A stretch of 11,791 nucleotides of DNA. Origin: an uncultured Candidatus Melainabacteria bacterium. Lineage in GTDB: Bacteria; Cyanobacteriota; Vampirovibrionia; Gastranaerophilales; Gastranaerophilaceae. The stretch covers positions 1 through 11,791 of the forward strand of contig CAKVJR010000043.1 in assembly GCA_934754855.1 (NCBI GenBank), given 5' to 3'. This document shows, one piece after another, positions 5,834 through 11,791 of this stretch. The first letter of the stretch is position 1, and each line of letters starts with the position of its first letter. The notes below the pieces were generated by a model that had not been told where the DNA came from, did no database searches, and saw nothing but the letters and a program-made list of their open reading frames with translations. A program made the position numbers and the translations under genes.

Positions 5834-8201
5834 TGTCAATCCTTTCAAATCGTTTTTTGCTGTTGTTATAAGAATACAGCAATATTTTATCTTTTTGCAA
5901 AACTGCCTTAACCGCATTATCCACATCGGTTCGCAAGATTTTCACATGGTGCTTTTTGAGCAAGTCAATTGTTTCTTCATTCGGGTGACCGTATATGTTA
6001 AAACCCGTTGAAATAAGAGCAATTTCAGGATTTATATGTTCTAAATATTTATCCGAAACCGTCCCTTTTGCACCGTGATGTGCAACTTTCAAAATAGAAA
6101 CTTTACGGGGCAAATTTTCTTTCACCCTCTCAAAAGAATCCACACCGCTATCACCCGTAAAAAGTACCGTCCCGCAAGGAGTTTCAAGAATATTCATCAA
6201 CGAACGGTTATTGTCATCACCATTTTCAGAATAAACAACGCTAAGGCTGTTTTGCCCGTCATCATAGAGAATATCGAGATTTTTCGGAACAGAAACAGGA
6301 ATGTTATTTTCTTTTGCCTTTTTCAAAATTTTCTTTGAAAGAGGTGAATCACCTTCCGTAGAGCGGACGATGATTTTATCAATCGAAATCTTGTCCATAA
6401 TAGGGATTGCACCGCCTGCATGGTCAGAATCGAAATGAGTCAACACCAACAAATCCAAACGGTCAATTCCCTTGTCCTCAAAGTATTTTAAGATAACTCT
6501 TTCCGCAGCGGGAGAAAATTTTTTAAAAGGAGCCTTACCCGTGTCAATCAAAATATATTTTTCAGTTGAAGTTTTGATTAAAAACGAATCGGCATTTTCC
6601 ACATCAAAAAATAAAATTTCATTCTTTCCGTTTTTAAAAGGAATATAGGTAAAAAGCAATAATATCAAAGCGATTGATGATATTAAGACAAATATTTTTT
6701 TTCTGTTTTCCGAAGCAAAAAATGCGATAATCGAAACCAAAATCGAATAGTACAAAAATATCTGCAAAATACTCGGAGATGGCACAACCACATTTGAATA
6801 CGGCAATTTGGAAAAGAAATCCGCAACTCCGACAATAAAACTCAAAAACGGCATTAACATAAAATCGAAAATTTTAACGCAATAAAACGCTATCGGCTTA
6901 AACAGTGCGAGAATTGAACTTATAAAGCCCAAATAACTTACGACCGATAACGTCGGAACGACCGAAATATTTGCGAAAACCGCATAAGGCGAAAACGAAT
7001 TAAAATAAAACATTTGAATAGGCGAAGCAAAAAATTGGGCTATAATCGGCACTATTACAAACGATGCGAGAATATTCAAAAATTTATTTTTTATTTTGTC
7101 AAAAATTATCGGGCAAGTAGAAAGCAAGCCCAACGTGACGGTAAACGACAACTGAAATCCGATATTTGTAATCATTGTCGGGGAAACAGCCAACATTAAG
7201 AATGCAACGATAAACAGCAATGTAACTGAATTTGCGGTTCTGTCGATTAATTTTCCGAGCAAAATCAAAAGTAACATCAAAGTTGCACGCAAAACAGGCG
7301 GTCCAAATCCCGTCATACAAGTATAACAAACGACCGACACCATACCGATGACAATTGAGAATTTGTAATTTATCCGAAGAATTTGCGACAGGAAAAACCA
7401 CATACCGAAAATCATACTGACATTCATTCCCGACGCAGCAATGATGTGCGTTAAGCCCGAATGTTGAAAGGAAGTTTTCATCTCAGGCGTCGGACTTACC
7501 GCATCGTCCCCGAACACAATTCCGCCCAATAACTCAAGTTCTGGCGATTTTATGTTCACAGCATGCATATCGACAATTTTATTTCTCAATCTGTTTAATG
7601 ATGCCAAAAACTTGAAAACGCCCTTGTCAGGCTTGGAAACAAGCATAAAGTTTCCGTCGTTAACAAATAATCTTGCGTGAATATTTTGCAATCTCAAATA
7701 GGTTGCATAGCAAAATTCCGAGGGATTTGCGGCAGATTTCGGAACGGTTAATCTGCCCGTTAAGGAAATTACATCGCCCGTTTCAATATTTTCATATACA
7801 TTTTTATTTGCAAAAAATGTGACTAAAATCTTTGAATTTACAGGCTTTTGTTTCTGCTTGTAAAGATTATATTTTTGAACATCAAGAGAAAATTTTGTAA
7901 ACTCTTCTGACGATGACGACGGCAAAGAAACAACCTTTCCGACAACCGTAACCTCATTTTTCGGTGCAATTGCGGCAAGTTCATCAAAATTTTTCATTCT
8001 GAAAGAAGTGTTAACAAAACCGACTAAAAAAACTAAAAAGCAGGCAATTGCATACTTTCCCGAACAAAAATGTTTACTTACCGCAATAATGAGCATGACA
8101 AAAAGCAGAAGTGCAAAAGGGGTGATACAATCGGTCAAAAACCCTGCAATTCCTGCCATATAACATATTACGAATAAGATTGTTCGGCATTGCTTTTCCA
8201 T
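5823..8201 (-). CDS. comEC: ComEC/Rec2 DNA-uptake channel with metallo-beta-lactamase domain
   Basis: Inner-membrane protein that carries single-stranded DNA into the cytoplasm during natural transformation. It has 792 residues and all three usual parts. Residues 1-70 are membrane helices. Residues about 80-190 are the periplasmic OB-like domain. Residues 215-520 are the multi-helix competence domain with SGLTHIIAASGMNVSMIFG (248-266) and GFGPPVLRATLML (298-310). Residues about 526-775 are a metallo-beta-lactamase-like domain with HFDSDHAGG (589-597), LFTGD (680-684), AHHG (707-710) and GHP (738-740), so the metal-site motifs look intact. The usual DVGQGDS at that domain's start reads DVENADS. 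The start at 8201 lacks a Shine-Dalgarno (see the promoter entry). A longer frame to 8297 would run into the atpB leader and is rejected. Confidence 0.95.
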   Translation of the reverse strand: MEKQCRTILFVICYMAGIAGFLTDCITPFALLLFVMLIIAVSKHFCSGKYAIACFLVFLVGFVNTSFRMKNFDELAAIAPKNEVTVVGKVVSLPSSSSEEFTKFSLDVQKYNLYKQKQKPVNSKILVTFFANKNVYENIETGDVISLTGRLTVPKSAANPSEFCYATYLRLQNIHARLFVNDGNFMLVSKPDKGVFKFLASLNRLRNKIVDMHAVNIKSPELELLGGIVFGDDAVSPTPEMKTSFQHSGLTHIIAASGMNVSMIFGMWFFLSQILRINYKFSIVIGMVSVVCYTCMTGFGPPVLRATLMLLLILLGKLIDRTANSVTLLFIVAFLMLAVSPTMITNIGFQLSFTVTLGLLSTCPIIFDKIKNKFLNILASFVIVPIIAQFFASPIQMFYFNSFSPYAVFANISVVPTLSVVSYLGFISSILALFKPIAFYCVKIFDFMLMPFLSFIVGVADFFSKLPYSNVVVPSPSILQIFLYYSILVSIIAFFASENRKKIFVLISSIALILLLFTYIPFKNGKNEILFFDVENADSFLIKTSTEKYILIDTGKAPFKKFSPAAERVILKYFEDKGIDRLDLLVLTHFDSDHAGGAIPIMDKISIDKIIVRSTEGDSPLSKKILKKAKENNIPVSVPKNLDILYDDGQNSLSVVYSENGDDNNRSLMNILETPCGTVLFTGDSGVDSFERVKENLPRKVSILKVAHHGAKGTVSDKYLEHINPEIALISTGFNIYGHPNEETIDLLKKHHVKILRTDVDNAVKAVLQKDKILLYSYNNSKKRFERIDNEL

Positions 8202-8207
8202 ATAAAA

Positions 8208-8236
8208 AGTATCAAATAACTTCACAAATTTATCAA
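8208..8236 (-). promoter_or_regulatory. Predicted comEC promoter, possibly giving a leaderless mRNA
   Basis: The minus strand has -35 TTGATA (8236-8231), a 17-base spacer and -10 GATACT (8213-8208). The expected start, seven bases beyond the -10 box, falls on the A of the comEC ATG (8201). No Shine-Dalgarno precedes that ATG, which is consistent with a leaderless transcript. The region is AT-rich, so a chance match is possible. Confidence 0.5.
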
Positions 8237-8255
8237 CAATTTTTTTTTGTGATAA
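8222..8255. promoter_or_regulatory. Nested inverted repeats in the comEC/atpB divergent promoter region
   Basis: Two overlapping palindromes are visible: TCACAAA (8222-8228) with TTTGTGA (8246-8252), and TTATCA (8230-8235) with TGATAA (8250-8255). They cover both candidate -35 boxes and part of the atpB -10 box. They could be an operator for a dimeric regulator or a coincidence of AT-rich DNA. The regulator is unknown. Confidence 0.35.
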
Positions 8256-8258
8256 TAT
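8230..8258 (+). promoter_or_regulatory. Predicted promoter of the ATP synthase operon
   Basis: TTATCA (8230-8235), a 17-base spacer with a T9 run, then TAATAT (8253-8258). The transcript would start near 8265, giving a leader of about 17 bases that contains the atpB ribosome-binding site GAGG (8273-8276). The -35 box overlaps that of the divergent comEC promoter. Confidence 0.5.
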
Positions 8259-8281
8259 TAATGTATATATGTGAGGTGCAA

Positions 8282-8962
8282 ATGGAACACTTAACAAAGG
8301 TTATATGCGGATATACCGTGAATTTGGATACATTGATTACAATGTGGTCAGTCATGGCGTTTTTGATAATATTCTCTTTGTTTGCAACCGTGAAAATGTC
8401 AATTTTCCCGACTAAGTTGCAGGCTGTTGCAGAAGCGATTGTCGGAATGTTTGTAAACTTAACCAATTCGATGATTGGCGGAAAAAACGCAAAAAAACAC
8501 GTCCCTCTTGCAGCATCATTGTTCCTTTTTATTGTAACTGCAAACCTATGCGGACAATTGCCGCTCAGAATGTTTCACCTCTCAAAAGGAGAACTTGCGT
8601 CCCCAACGAATGACATAAACTTGACAGCCGCAATGGCAATCATAGTGCTTGTTTACTACGTTGCAGTCGGTATTAAAAAGAAAAAATTTAAGTTCTTTTT
8701 ACACGAATTTTCATTCGTCGGAATTGTCATGGCTCTTGTCGAAATTCTCGAAATGTTCACAAGACCGTTGAGTTTGGCAATCCGGTTATTTGCGAATATC
8801 TTTGCAGGCGAAGTTCTTGTATCCATTGCATTATCGGCTTGTGCATATTTTGTTCCTCTTCCGGTAATGTTATTTGAAATTTTGGTTGCATTTATCCAAG
8901 CAACCGTATTTATGATGCTTACGGTAGCCTATATAGGCTCTGCCGAAGGCGAAAGTCACTAA
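8282..8962 (+). CDS. atpB: ATP synthase Fo subunit a
   Basis: Integral membrane stator subunit that forms the two proton half-channels facing the c-ring. The 226 residues are mostly hydrophobic, with several membrane helices. The signature RPLSLAIRLFANIFAGE (residues 161-177) includes the essential Arg168, equivalent to E. coli aR210. SPTNDIN (107-113) is also typical of the family. The start at 8282 has GAGG five bases upstream; an open frame extends back to 8180, across the promoter region, and is rejected. It is the first gene of an a-c-b'-b-delta-alpha operon. No atpI (atp1) gene lies between it and the divergent comEC. Confidence 0.97.
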   Translation: MEHLTKVICGYTVNLDTLITMWSVMAFLIIFSLFATVKMSIFPTKLQAVAEAIVGMFVNLTNSMIGGKNAKKHVPLAASLFLFIVTANLCGQLPLRMFHLSKGELASPTNDINLTAAMAIIVLVYYVAVGIKKKKFKFFLHEFSFVGIVMALVEILEMFTRPLSLAIRLFANIFAGEVLVSIALSACAYFVPLPVMLFEILVAFIQATVFMMLTVAYIGSAEGESH

Positions 8963-8990
8963 TCAAACAATTTTATAAGGAGAAAAAATT

Positions 8991-9215
8991 ATGGCAGCAG
9001 AATTGGCTCAATTAGGTGCAGGTATTGCAATCGGTTTCGGTGCAGTCGGTGCAGGTTTAGGTATCGGTATTGCAACAAAAGGCTTGATGGACGCAGTTTC
9101 AAGACAACCCGAAGTTGCAGGTAAAGCATTCGGTTTCTTCCTTTTGGGTGCAGCACTTTCAGAAGCATGTGCTTTGTACGGTTTCGTAATCGCATTCCAA
9201 TTGTTGGGAAAATAA
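8991..9215 (+). CDS. atpE: ATP synthase Fo subunit c
   Basis: Proteolipid that forms the rotating c-ring. The 74 residues form two helices: a glycine-rich first helix (GAGLGIGIATKG, residues 20-31), the polar loop SRQPEV (37-42) that contacts the F1 stalk, and a second helix with the ion-binding Glu58 (GAALSEACALYGFVIAFQLL). Compared with the Na+-type ring of Ilyobacter, the Gln ligand position is Ile25 and the residue after the Glu is Ala59 rather than Ser, so proton coupling is predicted. A strong AAGGAG lies about eight bases before the ATG, fitting the many copies needed per complex. Confidence 0.97.
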   Translation: MAAELAQLGAGIAIGFGAVGAGLGIGIATKGLMDAVSRQPEVAGKAFGFFLLGAALSEACALYGFVIAFQLLGK

Positions 9216-9231
9216 TTAAAAGGTCAATTCG

Positions 9232-9648
9232 ATGGAATTTAACGCAACGTTTTTAGTATCAGCAATAAGTTTTATCCTCTTTGTTTTCATTATGAATGCA
9301 ATCTTGTATAAACCAGTAATTAAAATTATGGAAGAAAGAGAGGCTTTTTTGAAAGCAAATTCCGACGAGGCGGAAAATGCCCGCACCGCAACGGATAAAA
9401 TTGCAGAGAAAAAACAAACCGAACTCGCTGCTGCAAGAGCGGAAGCAACTGCAACAGTTTCAAACGGAACAGAAAAATTCAAAGCGGAAAATAAAGCCGA
9501 AACAGATGAATTTGAAAAGGCTCAAAAAATCCGCATTGAAGAAGAAAAATCCGTTTTGAAAAACGAAGCGGAAAATTCCAAAGAAGAGTTGAACAAAGGT
9601 TCGGCAGAAATCTCAAAGATTATTGTCGATAAGGTTTTGGGGGTATAA
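9232..9648 (+). CDS. atpF': ATP synthase Fo subunit b' (second b-type subunit)
   Basis: Peripheral-stalk subunit that pairs with b and holds F1 still against the rotating ring. It has 138 residues: one membrane helix at 7-26, then YKPVIKIMEEREAFL and a long charged Ala/Glu/Lys-rich coiled coil to the end. Lying directly after the c gene and before a second b-type gene, it fits the b' position of cyanobacteria and other phototrophs (called atpG there). AAAAGG lies about eight bases before the ATG. The stop codon directly abuts the atpF start. Confidence 0.93.
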   Translation: MEFNATFLVSAISFILFVFIMNAILYKPVIKIMEEREAFLKANSDEAENARTATDKIAEKKQTELAAARAEATATVSNGTEKFKAENKAETDEFEKAQKIRIEEEKSVLKNEAENSKEELNKGSAEISKIIVDKVLGV

Positions 9649-10143
9649 ATGCTCGACTTATCGTGGAATAACATAGTTCATTCAAATATGCTCAATTTCC
9701 TCATTTTGGCGATTGCTTTGTACTTTTTGTTAAAAGACAAAATGAAAAATGCAGTGGATAATTTGACGGAAAAAACCATAAAAACAGTTAACGATTCCGT
9801 TTCTGACAAAGAAAACGCACTTAAAACTTTGGAAGAAACAAAATTGGACTATGAAAAAACTCCTCAAGAAACGGCAGAAATCAGAAATATAGCCCAAAAT
9901 ACTCTTCATTCGCTTGAAAAGAAAGCAAAAGAAGATACAGAAAAGGCAAAACAAATCTTGACTGAAAATGCAACAAAATCAGTCGAGAGTGAAGCCTCAA
10001 GAATAAACTCTTCTTTGACAAAAGAAACGGCTGAAAATTCAGTCAACACAGCCCTCAGCGATATTCGTGCAAAATTATCGCAAGATGAAACATTGCACGA
10101 TAAATTAATCGAAAATGCAATCGAAGAATTGGAAAAAATCTGA
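9649..10143 (+). CDS. atpF: ATP synthase Fo subunit b
   Basis: Partner of b' in the peripheral stalk. It has 164 residues: one membrane helix around 12-28 (NMLNFLILAIALYFLL) followed by a long Lys/Glu-rich coiled coil, ending LIENAIEELEKI where it should meet the delta subunit. It starts at the base after the b' stop, with a G-run (GGGGG) about six bases upstream serving as ribosome-binding site. Its stop shares one base with the atpH start (TGATG). The sequence is divergent but the position and layout are clear. Confidence 0.93.
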   Translation: MLDLSWNNIVHSNMLNFLILAIALYFLLKDKMKNAVDNLTEKTIKTVNDSVSDKENALKTLEETKLDYEKTPQETAEIRNIAQNTLHSLEKKAKEDTEKAKQILTENATKSVESEASRINSSLTKETAENSVNTALSDIRAKLSQDETLHDKLIENAIEELEKI

Positions 10144-10691
10144 TGAATAAGATTAACTCAAAACTTGCAAATACAGCGAAAAAATATGCAGAAGCACTAT
10201 TTGAGGTAACAGAAAACTCGAATACAACAAATAGTGTTATCAATGATGTTAACTTGATTTCAGGCACTTTTGACGAAAATTCGGAACTAAGAACATTTAT
10301 TTCAAATCCGATTATCAAACTTGAAGATAAAAAAGATGCAATTAAGCAAATTTTCGAGAACAAAGTGTCAGAAACGGCGATGAATTTTTTGTATCTTTTG
10401 GCAGACAATGCAAGATTTGATGCAATTTCAGAAATAAAAAATGCCTACATTGAACTGATTAAGCAAAAACAAAATCTTTTGACCGTAAAAGCAGTAACAG
10501 CGGTTGAAATGAAAGATTTTCTCAAAGAAAAACTCAAAAGAAAACTTGAGGAAAAACTTTCAAAACAGGTTGAAATTGAATATTCAATTAACCCTGAGAT
10601 TGTCGGCGGAATGATTGTCGAACTTGACGGCAAAACTATTGATAATTCCGTTGCGACAAAATTAAAAAACATTAAAAAACAACTTATATAA
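10143..10691 (+). CDS. atpH: ATP synthase F1 subunit delta (OSCP)
   Basis: Joins the top of F1 to the peripheral stalk. It has 182 residues. The N-terminal helical domain contains ANTAKKYAEALFEV (residues 9-22) and LRTFISNPIIKLEDKKDAI. The C-terminal domain ends with the family signature NPEIVGGMIVELDGKTIDNS. Its ATG overlaps the atpF stop by one base, indicating translational coupling. It is followed 12 bases later by atpA. Confidence 0.96.
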   Translation: MNKINSKLANTAKKYAEALFEVTENSNTTNSVINDVNLISGTFDENSELRTFISNPIIKLEDKKDAIKQIFENKVSETAMNFLYLLADNARFDAISEIKNAYIELIKQKQNLLTVKAVTAVEMKDFLKEKLKRKLEEKLSKQVEIEYSINPEIVGGMIVELDGKTIDNSVATKLKNIKKQLI

Positions 10692-10703
10692 AAGGATAGA
10701 AAA

Positions 10704-11791
10704 ATGGCAACCATTAGACCTGAAGAAATTACGTCGATATTAAAGACGAAAATAGAAAACTACAATGTCGAAACCGATGTTAACAGTATCGGCTCGGTAT
10801 TGTCTGTAGGTGACGGTATTGCAAGACTTTACGGATTAAAAAACGCAATGTCGAGTGAACTTGTTGAATTTGATGATGAAAACAACACTTTGGGTATGAT
10901 TTTGAACCTTGAAGAAGACAACGTCGGTGTTGTAATTCTTGGTGATTACACGCATATCAAAGAGGGCATGACCGTAAGAACGACAGGAAGAATCGCATCT
11001 GTTCCGGTTGGAGATGAACTTATCGGAAGAATCATCGACCCGACAGGACGAGCAATTGACGGCAAAGGCGACATCAAAATTGACAAAACAAGAGCGATTG
11101 ACACAGTTGCCCCCGGTATTGTAACGAGAAAACCTGTAAACGAACCGTTACAGACAGGTTTGACGGCAATCGACGCATTAACGCCTATCGGTCGTGGTCA
11201 ACGTGAACTTATCATCGGTGACAGACAAACAGGCAAGACGGCTATTTCGATTGATACGATTTTGAACCAAAAGGGGCAAGATGTAATTTGTATCTACGTT
11301 GCAATCGGTCAAAAAACATCAACGGTTGCACAACTTGCGAAAACACTTGAAAAGCACGGAGCGATGGATTATTCGATTATCGTTTCGGCAAGTGCAAACG
11401 ATTCTGCACCGTTGCAATACATTGCACCGTTTGCGGGCTGTGCGATTGCGGAAGAATTTATGTGGCAAGGCAAAGCGGTTTTGATTATTTACGATGACTT
11501 GACCAAACACGCACAAGCATACCGTGCAATGAGTTTGCTTTTGAGAAGACCGCCCGGACGTGAAGCATACCCAGGAGATGTCTTCTATCTTCACTCAAGA
11601 CTTTTGGAACGTGCTTGTAAACTCAATGACGAGTTGGGCGGCGGCAGTATTACCGCACTTCCGATTATTGAAACTCAAGCGGGCGACGTTTCTGCATACA
11701 TTCCGACAAACGTAATTTCAATTACGGACGGACAAATCTTCCTTGAATCGAACTTGTTTAACGCAGGTATCAGACCGGCTATCAACGCAGG
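10704..11791 (+). CDS. atpA: ATP synthase F1 subunit alpha, 3'-truncated by window edge
   Basis: Nucleotide-binding, regulatory subunit of the F1 hexamer. The window contains 362 codons of about 500. The frame is unbroken, begins MATIRPEEITSILKTKIENY and is preceded by AAAGGA. Visible are the N-terminal barrel (SVGDGIARLYGL, residues 34-45), the Walker A motif GDRQTGKTA (172-180), the Walker B region AVLIIYDDL (258-266), RRPPGREAYPGDVFYLHSRL, and ALPIIETQAGDVSAYIPTNV. The sequence stops at FNAGIRPAINAG, just before the SVSRVGG segment that carries the alpha-subunit arginine finger. Gamma, beta and epsilon genes would lie beyond the edge. Confidence 0.97.
   Translation, partial: MATIRPEEITSILKTKIENYNVETDVNSIGSVLSVGDGIARLYGLKNAMSSELVEFDDENNTLGMILNLEEDNVGVVILGDYTHIKEGMTVRTTGRIASVPVGDELIGRIIDPTGRAIDGKGDIKIDKTRAIDTVAPGIVTRKPVNEPLQTGLTAIDALTPIGRGQRELIIGDRQTGKTAISIDTILNQKGQDVICIYVAIGQKTSTVAQLAKTLEKHGAMDYSIIVSASANDSAPLQYIAPFAGCAIAEEFMWQGKAVLIIYDDLTKHAQAYRAMSLLLRRPPGREAYPGDVFYLHSRLLERACKLNDELGGGSITALPIIETQAGDVSAYIPTNVISITDGQIFLESNLFNAGIRPAINA

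Noticed and set aside
5834..5926. Longer N-terminus for the GT9 protein
   Set aside because: No ribosome-binding site, and the extra residues lie within comEC; the GT9 fold begins at KKILIIKYG right after the 5833 start, which has AAAGGA upstream.
8222..8252. CRP/FNR site in the comEC/atpB region
   Set aside because: The half-sites TCACA and TGTGA are in the opposite order and too far apart (17 bases rather than about 6) for a CRP/FNR site.
8180..8281. Upstream extension of atpB to 8180
   Set aside because: It crosses the promoter region and lacks a ribosome-binding site; GAGG before 8282 marks the start.
8202..8297. Upstream extension of comEC to a start at 8297
   Set aside because: It would overlap the atpB start and both promoters, and the extra 32 residues look unlike a ComEC N-terminus; the ATG at 8201 begins the hydrophobic segment expected.
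1..11791. CRISPR array, insertion sequence, phage, toxin-antitoxin or defence genes, tRNA or rRNA
   Set aside because: No regularly spaced direct repeats, transposase or integrase motifs, or tRNA/rRNA-like sequences were seen; nearly all bases are explained by housekeeping genes.

Overview
The window looks like chromosomal DNA of a low-GC, non-photosynthetic relative of the Cyanobacteria (Vampirovibrionia/Melainabacteria, most likely a gut Gastranaerophilales-type bacterium). Three things suggest this. Ribosomal proteins S12 and S7 read like cyanobacterial ones (S12 ends TLDTAGVANREQSRSKYGAK, S7 ends AHYRY-like with SHYRY). The F1Fo-ATP synthase genes run a-c-b'-b-delta-alpha with two different b-type subunits, as in cyanobacteria. 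The left edge carries a flavin reductase-rubredoxin module typical of anaerobes. The assignment is inference from remembered family features, not from a search.

Layout. Positions 1-642 (+) hold the 3' part of a flavin reductase-rubredoxin protein that is open at the window edge and is probably the tail of a larger, flavodiiron-like protein. It converges on rpsL-rpsG (1643-784, -) across a 141-base gap that holds two bidirectional terminators and one AT-rich hairpin. The rpsL-rpsG pair has its own promoter and ends at a terminator, so fusA and tuf do not follow it.

From 8201 down to 1791 (-) runs a tightly packed, mostly overlapping set of seven genes: comEC (DNA-uptake channel), a GT9 glycosyltransferase, a small PQ-loop-like membrane protein, a secreted NTF2-like protein, lspA (lipoprotein signal peptidase), an RluD-family pseudouridine synthase and a small two-helix LapA-like membrane protein. 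Stop and start codons overlap at most junctions, which suggests one polycistronic, translationally coupled unit with a largely cell-envelope theme.

Divergent from comEC, the ATP synthase operon starts at 8282 (+): atpB, atpE, atpF', atpF, atpH and the first 362 codons of atpA, which runs off the right edge. The 80-base comEC/atpB intergenic region holds two back-to-back promoter candidates with overlapping -35 boxes inside nested inverted repeats. The comEC promoter is spaced so that its predicted transcript would begin at the start codon.

Most of the window is housekeeping. I see no tRNA, rRNA, CRISPR array, insertion sequence, phage gene or defence system. The points worth a second look are the possible multi-domain redox fusion at the left edge, the shared divergent promoter, the unannotated small proteins in the envelope operon, and atypical active-site residues in the GT9 and LspA proteins.
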